NCBI GenBank assembly: GCA_012064385.1 | Contig: QRDG01000395.1 | Span: 2,217,151-2,281,150 of the forward strand | Reading direction: 5' to 3' | DNA length: 64,000 nucleotides | Source of the DNA: Puccinellia tenuiflora | Taxonomy: Eukaryota; Streptophyta; Magnoliopsida; Poales; Poaceae | Shown here: positions 46,146 through 57,950 of the stretch, piece by piece | How the letters are laid out: each line of letters opens with the position of its first letter | How positions within the stretch are numbered: the first letter of the stretch is position 1 | Translations under genes and position numbers: made by a program | The notes under the pieces: model-generated | Databases searched by the model: none | What the model saw: the letters and a program-made list of their open reading frames with translations, nothing else | What the model was told of the DNA's origin: nothing

Positions 46146-48784
46146 ACTAGTGGCAGTCTATGAATTATACACCTTCATTGAGGAACATGAAACCTGCCCT
46201 ATAGCTTCTCAATTTAATTTTTTTTATTGATCCTCTCCTTGAGCTCTGCACACTTGAATTTGATGAAAATATCTATGTTGTTGACACAAGGAAGAGATTT
46301 GCCCAAGGTAGTACTGATGTTTTGCAGGAAGAAGATGATGAAAACATAAGCTTGGAAGAGGAAGTATGTGAAGAAGATGACAAAAGCCTAAGCTTGGGGA
46401 TGCCCATGCAGCCCCAAGAGGAGGACAATGAAGAGCAAGAAGATGATGAAAATGATGAACAACTAGAGAATGAAGAGAGGAAACACCCACCTTCACCACC
46501 TATGGATGAGGGTAGCACTCAAGATTTTGCTGATGATAAACTTTGCTTTTATGATTCTAAAAATGATGATGCTATATGATAATGCTTTAGATGATGGTCC
46601 TATGCTTATTGATAATCCTCAATGTTTAGAAGTTGTTACAAATTTAAGTGAGGATAAAAATGATATACTTGCAGTTTGTGATGGTACTCTTACTAATGAG
46701 AGTCCCACTTTGTTCTTAAATTCTCCTAGCTACACCATGGAGGAGAAATTTGCTTATGTTGAGAAATACTTATGTGGTTTGCAATTATCTTTAGTTCCAA
46801 ATATTTGTTGCAACCATGATATTAAACTTTATATTAATCTTAATAATTATTTTGAAAGAGGAAAGCATACTAATGAATTCCAAAATAAATTTAATGATCC
46901 TCTTTATGTGCCTATATTATCTAAGTTGAATGATTCTTGTGATTCTATGGTTGAATTTATTTCTTCTACTTGCAACTATTATAAAAGAGGAGGTAATAAA
47001 AATCCTATTTATGCTACTAATAAATATATGATGCAAGTAACTACTGTTAATATGCATTGTGAAATTTCTATTTATTGTGATTCATTCATATACAAAATGC
47101 CAATGCATAGAAAGAAAGTTAGACTTCGTTGTTATTACTTGTGTGTTTTGTTTTTCCCTCTACTAGGTTTCAACTTGAATATTATTTTCATCGGCTTGAG
47201 AGCACCATGGGATCCTGGTATTTTGCATGAAAACACTTCCCAAGGATAAAGGGCACAACTTTTAAGCTCCCTTATGAGCTTCATCTTCGGTAAAACAACA
47301 AGTAAGTAAGCCTAGCTATATGGCTATAAAGAAAGCGCTTTACGGGAGGCAACCCGGTTGTTTTTATTTGGATTTTCTTTGTGTCCTCTTGCTGTAACAA
47401 GAGATTGTCTTTTTAGTTTAGTTTCTGGAATTTTTAATAAAGTGCCAAGTTTTACCCATTTTGGTTTGAAAAGGTTGCTATTTCTAATCGGAGATTTTAT
47501 TCCTGCACGGAGTCTGTGCACGGTTTAATTTTTCATTCTTATTCTGTAACTCCGAATGATCTGAGATTTTTACTGTAACTAAAACTTTTCATCCTATCTA
47601 TGCCTGAATTTTTTAAGATTTTTTAAACAAGTTTAAGTAGGACAGAAAAATACGTTTTTCTGCTGCTGCTTCTCTGGACAGATTCTGTCCCATATTGTTT
47701 TATGCATAGTTTGAACTATTGAGTTGATCCAATTGAGTTTATGAGTAGGCATACAACATTATACATTCTCTAGTCATTCCTATTGAATTTTATTCCATGG
47801 ATTATATGCAGCAAGAAACTTGTTTATTTATCTCCACTAATGTCACCCCACAGAAAAGAGATGGGAGAAATTGTGTTTTTGAAGTTTTTTCACAGGGATT
47901 GGAGGAGATGCACCATGAGTTATCCAAGGATGGTGAAAACCATAAGCTTGGGGATGTGAACATCCCCACTGAACCAAAACACTCTCGGTTTGCACACGTT
48001 TAACTTCTGTTTTTCTATCATTGCACTTTATCGCATAAACTTGGAGCGTCTTTTTGTTTGTTTTTGCTTTGATTTTTATTTTGTGAGACCACCACACTAT
48101 CTTTTTTATATGAGAATGATACTGGAAATATGGGTTGAAATATCTTGCATGCTTTTATTGTATTGGGAAAAGGGATGTCTAAGTTGATTTTTAATGACAC
48201 ATATAGTTGCATGATTCATGAGCTTTCCTTTATGAGTAATAATTTGCAAATGCTTATCATGAGCTATCTTTTATTCATGTTTTGATACTGTATGTTATTT
48301 CACTTTGTTTGACATGAATTAGTTAGTTCTATGGACACTCATGCATGCATCTATATGGTCATCTATCTCCCTTTTGCTAGCCCAAAAATTCCAACAAGTT
48401 AAAACTTGTTTCCAACACATTCAGCCCAAGTTTTTCCAGTGAGTCCACCATATCTACCTATTAGCTTTATGCTATTCCAAGTATGTTTATCATGTTATTT
48501 GTGTTATCTATGCCTCTAAATGAAAATAATGATGTTATTTATTGTAATGGTAAAAGTTGGTTAAAAAGCTCTCGCGAACTTGATGCACACTTTACTTTTA
48601 TTGCATACAAAAAGATGAACCATTGTGATTAATATTATGAAGATAGTGGCTTGATAAATGTTTAAGGTTGGGAGTTAGCCCATATGTGCTGTCACATGCA
48701 AAGCTTTCAACATGTTCTATCATTTGTTTAGTTGATATCATGTACTTTTGTCTATGGATGCCTATCATGACGAAATAAATGTGG
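46146..48784 (+). mobile_element. Gypsy-related element 3, internal fragment without LTRs
   Basis: Runs opposite to element 1. It begins within a coding part similar to element 2 (ENIYVVDTRKR region, 46,270-46,300) and passes into the shared 3' region (47,290-48,784). It ends abruptly at 48,784, where element 4 begins. No LTR, primer site or polypurine tract remains. Confidence 0.7.
46150..47249 (+). pseudogene. Element 2/3-type ORF, function unknown, frameshifted
   Basis: Pieces of one protein in two frames. 46,150-46,578 has a segment similar to element 2 (YELYTFIEEHETCPIAS, then DENIYVVDTRKRFAQG) and a very acidic stretch (EEDDENISLEEEVCEEDD). 46,563-47,249 carries FAYVEKYLCGLQLSL, YFERGKHTNEFQ, DSFIYKMPMHRKKVRLR. 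There is a stop near 46,220 and a frameshift near 46,570. The tail (HENTSQG) stands just before a remnant of element 1's protease end (GTTFKLPYELHLR in another frame, 47,248-47,292). The protein has no recognisable gag, protease or polymerase motif. Confidence 0.6.
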
Positions 48785-51701
48785 GGTTGTCACGGCGAGT
48801 TGTCACGGATGAGCATGGAGAAACCGAGATTGATGACTCGGGTTGGACCTTAGAGATGAACGAAGTCGACGAGGGTTACCAGCTTGTTTTTGGAAGGATC
48901 AACGTGTTCATTGTCATGGTTAGCACGTCAGGAATTCGCTCTAACTCAGCGGGATCAGTTTCAGAGCCCACCGTTGTTGTCGAGTCCGATGGAGAAGAGT
49001 CGGTCGGCACGTCAGAAGTTGGCATCATTGCCGAGTCCGAAGAGGAGCAGAACCAGGCTGAGAAGCCGGGGATGCTTCAAGATTCAAGTTCAGATCCAGA
49101 TTACGATGCAGACTCAGAATCTATCTTACCCTTGTTTGAAGATCGGCTTGGGTATGGTATTGAGGAAGAGGACTACACAAAGTCGCCAGCACGCACCCGC
49201 GTTGTTGGAGTTTATATGTCTGGAAACGGTGGAAATCAGTTTGATCCGGCTTTACTGACAAAGGAGATTAATGCAAGCAACGCCGGAGAATGGGCGGCTG
49301 AGTTGACCAGCGCTCGTGCTGCGTTGGAGAGGCAATTAGCAGATGTCACAGAAGCAAATCGCAGGTTGGCGGAGGAGCGAGCCCGGGTCCAAGCTGAGGC
49401 CCAGGTGGTACGGAGTCACCGCGAGGAGCTCACTTCAATTCAGCATCGCAGAGCCAGGAGTCGCCTGCGCGATGGAGTCCACATAATTCCAACGAATTTG
49501 TTCACCACACCCAATGGTCCAGGCTCAGGAGCCGGACTAGAGAGTTCAGCGGCTGCAGGAGGCGCCGCGGGCGGAGGAGCAGCAGCAGCACCACCACCAC
49601 CACCACCACCATCCCCAGAAGGACCCGGAGGCAGCCGTACCAACGGACCACCACCTGAAGGAGGAGTCGGAGGAGGAACAGCTGGTGGCATGGGACCTCA
49701 GCCTAACAGATTTCATACTCCTGAGGGACACTATTCCAATCCAATGGACAACGTTCACGCAGCAACTTTGAGGTTGGAGAACATCGTGGTACCAGAAGGA
49801 CCGGCGGGTCAGGAGACTCGTGATGCTATTGAGCTGCTGAAGACAGCATTGACTCAGCAAGCTCTCTATCCGGCTTTTCCAGATGCAAGTAGGCTCCACT
49901 CAACACCTTTCAACTTGGGCACGAGGAGTCGGCACGGTGAGTCCAACCCGGACAACTCCACAAGCGCAAGGCGCCTTGAACAAGAGAGGAATAGAGAAAA
50001 CATACCAACTACTTCACGAGCTCAAATAGTGGTCGATGAAGCAAGACAACGACGAGAAAGGGAGGCAGCCAGGGCTCGGGAGGCTGAAAGGGACAGAGCG
50101 CTAGCTGGTGCAGCTAACCCGCCTCAGCCAACCCGGGCGCACATAGAAGTGAGTTCTCCTGGTGCTTCTCCTGCGTTGACAGGACCAGAGTGCCTGTCTG
50201 ATACCATCATATCCGAGTCTTTCCCCAGCAGCTTCAAGGAGCCGCGCAAGATTCCAAATTACGAGCCCAACATGGACCCGACTTCTTGGTTAGGCACCTA
50301 TGAGATGGCGATGAGTATTCGCAATGCCACAGGTAATCTGTGCGCTAAGTTCATGTATCTTATGATGGAGGGAGCAGCCAAAGTCTGGATGCGTAACTTG
50401 CCTACTAGATCAATCAACTCTTGGGAGCAGTTGAAGGCGGCTTTTATTCAGAACTTTCAGGGCACATGCAAAAAACTTAGTACCATAGAGGATTTGGAGC
50501 GATGTGTTCAGAGGAAGGGCGAGTCAGCAAGGCATTGGATGAAGCGGGTGTCTGAGATCATTAACACCTCACAAGGACTCCCACCAGTTTCAGTACTGAT
50601 GGCGATGGAGAGAAACTGCAGCTACAATCCCTTGAGTTGGAAGCTAGGTCGCATGAAGGAGAGTTTAAATCAGGGTATTCCCCTAACAATTGGTGAGATT
50701 ATGGCAGGTGCTAATAAACACGCTGCCACAGACAAAACCAAGGACCAGGAGGAGGGAAACAAAGGACATGGTGGCAATGGTCAGAACCAGAAGCAAAACC
50801 AAAATCAGAATCAAGGAGGTAGCAAACGGCCGTATGGAGACAACTCTGATCTGGTGGCCAACACAAATACCGGGGTCAGGCGCAAGGATAACAATTCTCT
50901 AGAGTACCAAGGACGCAGACCAACTACAGAGGAGGTTCTGTCGAGTCCATGCCCTAAGCACGCCAAAAACGGTAGGTGTGGCCATACTTTGGGACAGTGT
51001 GTGGATCTGCAGCGTGGCAGGTTTGCAGGACCTGGAAACAGGAATAACAATGGATATAGAGGAAACAATGGTGATGGAGGACCCGGCAATCATGGCGGAG
51101 GAGCCGGCAATATTCCTAGCCAGCCCCAAGGAGGAGGTAACCAGCAGGGCGGGTTCCAGCAGAACCCGAAGCAGCTTCACGAGGGCAATGGACAGTATTA
51201 TGTCACCACTCGGCAGCAGAACCCGAGTCGCGGTAGTTATCATGTTTTTACAACAAGCACGTCTAAGCGTGCCAAGAAATTGAAGTTTCGAGCAGTCAAT
51301 GCAGTGGAACCAGCAATACCACAGTGGCTCAGGTGGTCAGAGCAAACCATCACGTGGAGTCGGGCAGATCATCCTCCAAGAGTCGACGATCCAGGGCAGC
51401 TAGCCTTGGTGGTAGCACCTCAAGTTGGGGGCTACACATTGAACAAAGTACTTATGGACGGTGGAAGCAGCATCAATATCTTATATTATGACACATTCAA
51501 AAGGATGAAGCTGCAGGACAGGCAGTTGATTCCAACTGAGACAGTCTATCATGGGATAGTGTCGGGGAGGTCGGCCAAACCAATTGGTAAGATTTACCTT
51601 GAGGTTGAATTTGGTACAGTGGAGAATTTTCGTTCAGAGATTATGCCCTTTGAGGTAGTGGATCTTAAGAGTCCATACCATGCCCTTTTTGGTCGGCCAG
51701 C
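48781..51701 (+). mobile_element. Gypsy-type element 4, truncated at both ends
   Basis: It starts with 21 bp of LTR-start sequence identical to the solo LTR family (48,781-48,801), continues directly into coding sequence, and is cut at 51,701 by the LTR of element 2. LTR, primer-binding site and everything after the protease are missing from the window. Confidence 0.75.
48916..51701 (+). CDS. Gag-protease of Gypsy element 4, 3' truncated by insertion
   Basis: Open without a stop for over 900 codons from the ATG at 48,916. The frame also runs upstream into element 3 by accident. It has an acidic N-terminus; a coiled coil (AALERQLADVTEANRRLAEE); a Gly/Pro/Ala-rich linker (49,500-49,700); a gag core (ESFPSSFKEPRKIPNYEPNM, MEGAAKVWMRNLP, INSWEQLKAAFIQNFQGT); a Gln/Asn-rich stretch; a Cys/His zinc-like motif (CPKHAKNGRCGHTLGQC); a Gly-rich region; and an aspartic protease with MDGGSSINILYYDTF and ALFGRPA. 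At 51,702 the LTR of element 2 begins and the remaining frame (to 51,834) is nonsense. The absence of stops suggests the element was young when interrupted. Confidence 0.85.
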
Positions 51702-53271
51702 TGATACCCACAAGTATAGGGGATCGTTGAAGTCTTCGATGTGTAAGTATAGTATCGATCCCACGAGGAGTAGAAGGTATAAGTATTTATCCTCTCAAAT
51801 AAGAGTGCCACTTCCCTTATTATCTATGCACTAGACAAACTAAATGATTAAATGATGCAAGTGTTTTTGGGTTTTTGGTGTATAGATTGCAATAAAGTAA
51901 AATGCTGAGAATGCAATATGACAAGTGAAAGCTCTTAAAGAGAGAAAGCCCAATCCTCTATGCAGCAAGAGGACAAGCTCAAGTGTGTGTTTCTTATAAG
52001 TGGAGAGGGTTCCCAAGGGCTACCTAGACTTCATGGCATAAATATTTCTAGAACAACAAGGTAGACATTTTGTCAAGTTTTAATCTTCTTTGGATGGAGC
52101 CATAATTAGGAATAGCTAGATAAACGAACTAAACCTCTTATGATGGATCATGTGGCCAAGTAAATGACTAAACAAGAGTTATTAAGACATAAAGTCCCAC
52201 CATAGCATTAATCTTTAAGGTCTCCAATACTAATACCCCATAAAGTAACTTCATGATTCGGTCTCAGGTTTACTTGTCCCCCTAAGTCCTCCTCAATTCA
52301 TCACGTTACGGTGTTCTCCTATGAGCCCATATAGGTGAAGTGATATGCAGTCGACGTTCGCACAACACCATCATAGAATCACATCAAAGATAAAAACTAG
52401 ACAAAATACCAACACATGTCATATATAAATCATTGCCAATTCATCCTATACCCCCAGGAACATGAGAGAACTACTCACAACACCAAGACATGATATGATT
52501 CAGTGGTACAAGTGATACAACACAATCTGAAATTATGATCTCCCCACAAAACAATGACAAGTAGCAATTCACAAACATGTAAAATAGCACTTAGACAATA
52601 GCTAGGGGTCAACAAATCTCAAACTATGAGGGGGATGAAGTGGATCACGAAGATGGTGATGAAGATGGTGATGGAGATGGTGCTGGTCTTGGCGGTGGTG
52701 TTGATGGAGACTCCGGAGGGGGGATGGAGAAGACCTCCGGCGGCGATTCCGGCGGCGTTTCCCCCCTCCGATCTTCTCCGGCGGCAGCCTTCTGTCTCTC
52801 TGTTTCTGGTTTCTTGTTTCTCCGTCGCCTCCTCTGGAAAAACGTCGGGGGACCTCTTATATAGTCATTTTAGGTCATGAGGATGCTTAGGGGCGAAGGA
52901 TCAATGCAATTGGGGCCACGAGGGCTGATTGGGGTGGGCCCACGCGGCCAGGTACAGGGGCCGCTTGGGACCCTCCCTCTTGGCCTCCCGGCCTCCGTTC
53001 GTTGACTTCTTTTGCTCCAAAATCTTGTCCTTCCAAAATAATGACCCCCCCTAAATTTATAGCTCAGTATGACGTCGTTAAGGTCCTGAAACAATTAAAG
53101 AAAGAAAAAGGGGTTTTCTGCCTGCGCAGGATTAATTCCATAAAATGGGTAAATCATTATATATTATCAAAAAATCATTAAATAACAGTAATATAACCCT
53201 TATATGATGCAAATATGATTGGAATATAACAATTATAGTGCAAAGTTCATGTATGCATTTTAGATGCATCA
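51702..53271 (-). repeat. 3' LTR of element 2 (1,570 bp)
   Basis: tgatacccac...gatgcatca in plus reading. The TATA motif tatataagagg on the minus strand lies at 52,853-52,863. The U3 part (about 52,800-53,271) resembles that of element 1, while the rest does not. Confidence 0.85.
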
Positions 53272-56184
53272 ACATCCCCAAGCTTAACTCATGCTCGTCC
53301 TCGAGTATGAAAGTGATAAACTAACATGAACTTTGCAATATAATAAAAACATGAATATAAAAGATGATTGCTACTGTTACATAAAGTCAAATGATTCATT
53401 ATTTCAAAGAAGTAGCAATGTGCAAACAGTTTATAAAGTGATATCAAGTATTCAATGCAAAGATGATCAATGATAGTTCACAAAGTGCAACATAAAAAGA
53501 TAGTACTATGGACATTCTTGCTTTTGCATACTTGAGGTCCATAGACTGTAGAGAATCTGAATATAAAAGGTGGACACTTTGGCAAAGATATATAAATAAG
53601 TAGAGGTAAAGCATGCATGAGTTTCATCTATCCTCCAAACTATTCTTCTTAAGTTATTGAATGCAATGGTAATACTTGGTGTCAAGCTCTCATTCCCCTA
53701 TCAGCATCTTGAATGATTAAAGTTGAATGTGAAAGCAAATATGAGTAGTGGCCTTGATAAAGTAAAGGTTAGATGTCTCATGCCCCTTGAATACAAGTAC
53801 CTACACCATGATTACTCAACTTGGGAAACAAAGCAAGTTTAAATTTTCTATCCTTGTAAGTAATAATGGTGTCCTCAAGAGTCTCGTCTGGGGTACCTCT
53901 TGTCCCATGATATGGATCAAGCCCACATCAAAACAACAAGACAAACAAACATGATGAACAATCTCAACACCCTCTTTTTTTTACCACTTTGATATAGCTT
54001 TTTATTGTAGGGTGTGTCCTAGAGATTTCAAAATAGCATGTAAGTAAATTTCCACCATGAATGATGCATGGCTTAGATTAGCGGCCCAGGTTTCTCTCTA
54101 ACCATTTATACAAACTCATTTAAACTTAACTCTATATTCCACATTTATTTCGTCATGATAGGCATCCATAGACAAAAGTACATGATATCAACTAAACAAA
54201 TGATAAAACATGTTGAAAGCTTTGGATGTGACAGCACATATGGGCTAACTCCCAACCTTAAACTTGTATCAAGCCACTATCTTTATAATATTAATCACAA
54301 TGGTTCATCTTTTTTAATGCAATAAAAGTAAAGTGTGCAACAAGTTCATGAGAGCTTTTTAACCAACTTTTGCCATTACAATAAATAACATCATCATTTT
54401 CATTTAGAGGTATATATAACACAAATAACATGATAAACATACTTGGAATAGCATAAAGCTAATAGGTAGATATGGTGGACTCACTGGCAAAACTTGGGTT
54501 GAAGGTGTTGGAAACAAGTTTTTACTTGTTGGAATTTTTGGGCTAGCAAAAGGGAGAAAGATGACCATCTAGATGCATGCATGAGTGTCCATAGAACTAA
54601 CTAATTCATGTCAAATAAGGTGAAATAACATACAGCATCAAAACATGAATAAAATATAGCTCATGATAAAGCCTTTGCAAATTATTACTCATAGAGAAGC
54701 TCATGAATCATGCAACTATATGTGTCATGAAAAATCAACTTAGACATCCCTTTTCCCAATACAATAAAAGTATCCAAGATATTTCAACCCAAATTTCCAG
54801 TAGCATTCTCATATGAAAAAGATAGTGTGGTGGTGGTCTCTCAAAATAAAAATCAAAGCAAAACTAACAAAAGACGCTCCAAGTTTATGCGATAAAGTGC
54901 ATCGATAGAAAAACAGAAGTTAGACGTGTGCAAACCGAGAGTGTTTTGGTCCAGTGGGGATGTTCACATCCCCAAGCTTATGGCTTTCACCATCCTTGGA
55001 TAGCTCTTGGTGCATCTCCTCCAATCCCTGTGAAAAAACTTCAAAACACAATTTCTCCCATCTCTTTTCTGTGGGGTGACATTAGTAGAGATAAATAAAC
55101 AAGTTTTCTTGCTGCATATAATCCATGGATTAAATTTTCATATGAATGACCATAGAGTGTATAATGTTGTATGCCTACTCATAAACAATTGGATCAACTC
55201 AAAAGTTCAAACTATGCATAAAACAATATGGGACAGAATCTGTCCAGAAAAACAGCAGCAGCAAAACGTATTTTTCTGTTCTACTTAATCTAGTCGAAAA
55301 AATCTGAAAAAAATTCAGGAATACATAGGATGAAAAGTTAAAGTTACAGTAAAAATCCCAGCTCATTCGGAGTTACAGAATAAGAATGAAAAATCAAACT
55401 GTGCACAAACTCCGTGCAGGAATAAAATTCCCGTTTTAGAAATAGCAACTTTTTCAAACCAAAATGGGTAAAACTTGGCACTTTATTAAAAATTCCAGAA
55501 ACTAAACTAAAAAGACAATCTCTTGTTACAGCAAGAGGACACAAAGAAAATCAAAAATAAAAACAACCGGGTTGCCTCCCGTAAAGCGCTTTCTTTATAG
55601 CCATATAGCTAGGCCTACTTACTTGGTACCAAGATGGTTGGAGTGAGGTGGCTTGGCATCCCCAAGCTTAAATTCTTGTATGGAGGGTAAGCTTAGGGGT
55701 AACATCCCCAAGCTTAAGTGTTTGTCCCTCTTGATCTTGTTTATCACCCTCAATTCTTCCACCTGAAAGTTCTTTACACAAAACTCATCATAAAACTTGA
55801 TTAGACGGGTTAGTGCCTTCATAAATTAAATCCACATAGGTACAGTAAAGACATATCATGAGTTGATTCTAAACATTATCTACTGTTACTTATGGTTGTG
55901 CATTGCTCTTTGATCAATAGAACCACACAAAACACCAGTAATGAGAGTAATGCAAAATAAAGACAGAATCTGTCAAAAACTGGACAGCCCATAAAGAGTG
56001 AATTTTTAGAGGCACTTACGTTGCTCAAATCAGAAAACTTTGAACTAATGAATTGTGTAATAATAACTGAAGATTTCTGTCGTAAAATATCAAGTCAAAA
56101 ATCCTTTTCTGTGATTTTTAACATTTTTTCGCAGTGAAGCTCAGGAATCTGTTTTCTGGACAGCCATGATAGTTTTAATGATGC
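53272..56184 (-). other. Non-coding 3' region of element 2
   Basis: Matches element 1 (40,474-43,385) without the solo LTR. A short frame at 55,619-55,822 (KFYDEFCVKNFQVEELRVI) is of doubtful meaning. Nothing else coding is seen. Confidence 0.6.
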
Positions 56185-56351
56185 TCACAAAGGAATAAGA
56201 ATTAAAACGCAAAGGTGAGCATAAAGAGAAAAATATGAAACACATTTAAGTCTAACCCACTTCCTATGCATTGGGATCTTGTAAGAAAATAAATCAATGA
56301 AGCATATAGTAATTAGCATAGGAAGGTAAAGCAAGTGCAATATTAAAACCT

Positions 56352-57137
56352 TCAACATAAAGAGAGGAAACATAGTATTATTAAGATAGAGACATGTTTC
56401 CCTCTCTCATAAAAAAATTCAGTGCCATCATGAACAAATTCAACAATGTAACTATCACATAAAGCATTCTTTTCCTTCATCATCATAAAACTATTATTAC
56501 TCTCCACATAAGCAAAATTCTTCTCATTAGTAATAGTGGGAGTAAAACATTCATAATCATCATTATAATCATCATATATAGGAGGCATATCATAATCATA
56601 ATAAACTTTATGCTCAATAGTAGGTGGATTGAAAAGATCACATTCATCATTATAATCATCATATATAGGAGTCATAGTATCATCATATAGCATGTCCAAA
56701 CCATTAGATATTCCTTGGGCATATCTCTTCCTTGTGTCAACAACATAGATATTTTCATCAAATTCATCTATGCATTTATTAAGGAGATTAGTGATAGTAA
56801 CTTTCCATTCAGAAGCTATAGGGCAGGTTTCATGTTCATCAATGAAGGTGTTTAATTCATATGCCCCCATAAAAATAACAAATTGCTCTACTTCTTCCAT
56901 CCCTAAGTGAGCATAATTCACTGTATGATAAGTTGCAATAACATGTTCAATTTTATTGGAAGGGCATTGGAATTCAAAATGTCTACAGTATTCAGAGCAA
57001 CAAGTTTCTTCCTTATGAGCATTAAGCAGCCCACTAGCAATCATATTTAGAACCTCCATGAATAGTCTCAATCTTCTCCCTTCACCTGTTTTTCTAAACC
57101 AAGCAACTTTCATGGCATTTTTATAATAATTTTTCAT
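56352..57137 (-). CDS. Element 2 ORF, 261 aa, unknown function
   Basis: An uninterrupted frame with its ATG about 145 bp inside the primer site, the place of gag. It has a basic N-terminus (MKNYYKNAMKVAWFRKTGEG), a Cys/His cluster (CCSEYCRHFEFQC), a middle region with HLGMEEVEQFVIFMGAYELN and DENIYVVDTRKRYAQG, then Tyr/Asp-rich repeats (PIYDDYNDE twice). It shows none of the usual gag, protease or polymerase motifs that I can recognise. Element 3 carries a broken relative, so this is a real protein family of the elements rather than a chance frame. It may be a diverged gag-like or accessory protein. Its openness fits the young age of the element. Confidence 0.6.
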   Translation of the reverse strand: MKNYYKNAMKVAWFRKTGEGRRLRLFMEVLNMIASGLLNAHKEETCCSEYCRHFEFQCPSNKIEHVIATYHTVNYAHLGMEEVEQFVIFMGAYELNTFIDEHETCPIASEWKVTITNLLNKCIDEFDENIYVVDTRKRYAQGISNGLDMLYDDTMTPIYDDYNDECDLFNPPTIEHKVYYDYDMPPIYDDYNDDYECFTPTITNEKNFAYVESNNSFMMMKEKNALCDSYIVEFVHDGTEFFYERGKHVSILIILCFLSLC

Positions 57138-57280
57138 TTTTTTAATTTTTTTTGGGTTTTTGATAAATGCAAAACTGAAAGTAAAACTAAACTAAATGCA
57201 AAACTGAAAGTAAACTAGAGTATATGCAAAACTGAAAATAAAAATCTAGTGCAAACAAGAATAAAAACTTAAGCGCTACA

Positions 57281-57299
57281 CTCCCCGGCAACGGCGCCA
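57281..57299 (-). other. Primer-binding site of element 2
   Basis: The minus strand reads tggcgccgttgccggggag, 10 bp inside the 5' LTR. Confidence 0.85.
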
Positions 57300-57309
57300 G
57301 AAAACGTCT

Positions 57310-57950
57310 TGATACCCACAAGTATAGGGGATCGTTGAAGTCTTCGATGTGTAAGTATAGTATCGATCCCACGAGGAGTAGAAGGCATAAGTATTTATCC
57401 TCTCAAATAAGAGTGCCACTTCCCTTATTATCTATGCACTAGACAAACTAAATGATTAAATGATGCAAGTGTTTTTGGGTTTTTGGTGTATAGATTGCAA
57501 TAAAGTAAAATGCTGAGAATGCAATATGACAAGTGAAAGCTCTTAAAGAGAGAAAGCCCAATCCTCTATGCAGCAAGAGGACAAGCTCAAGTGTGTGTTT
57601 CTTATAAGTGGAGAGGGTTCCCAAGGGCTACCTAGACTTCATGGCATAAATATTTCTAGAACAACAAGGTAGACATTTTGTCAAGTTTTAATCTTCTTTG
57701 GATGGAGCCATAATTAGGAATAGCTAGATAAACGAACTAAACCTCTTATGATGGATCATGTGGCCAAGTAAATGACTAAACAAGAGTTATTAAGACATAA
57801 AGTCCCACCATAGCATTAATCTTTAAGGTCTCCAATACTAATACCCCATAAAGTAACTTCATGATTCGGTCTCAGGTTTACTTGTCCCCCTAAGTCCTCC
57901 TCAATTCATCACGTTACGGTGTTCTCCTATGAGCCCATATAGGTGAAGTG
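57310..57950 (-). repeat. 5' LTR of element 2, visible part
   Basis: Matches 51,702-52,342 almost perfectly. It is interrupted after aggtgaagtg by the LTR of element 5; the other half should follow element 5 outside the window. Confidence 0.9.

Larger units (their letters stand above)
51702..57950 (-). mobile_element. Non-autonomous LTR element 2, young, inserted in element 4
   Basis: The 3' LTR is 51,702-53,271 (1,570 bp); the 5' LTR starts at 57,310 and is cut at 57,950 by element 5. Over the 641 bp compared the LTRs show one difference that I see (t/c near 51,780 and 57,388). The primer site is at 57,281-57,299, and an aagcttggggatgt tract lies just before the 3' LTR. The internal part has one long ORF of unknown type and no pol. 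Confidence 0.85.
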
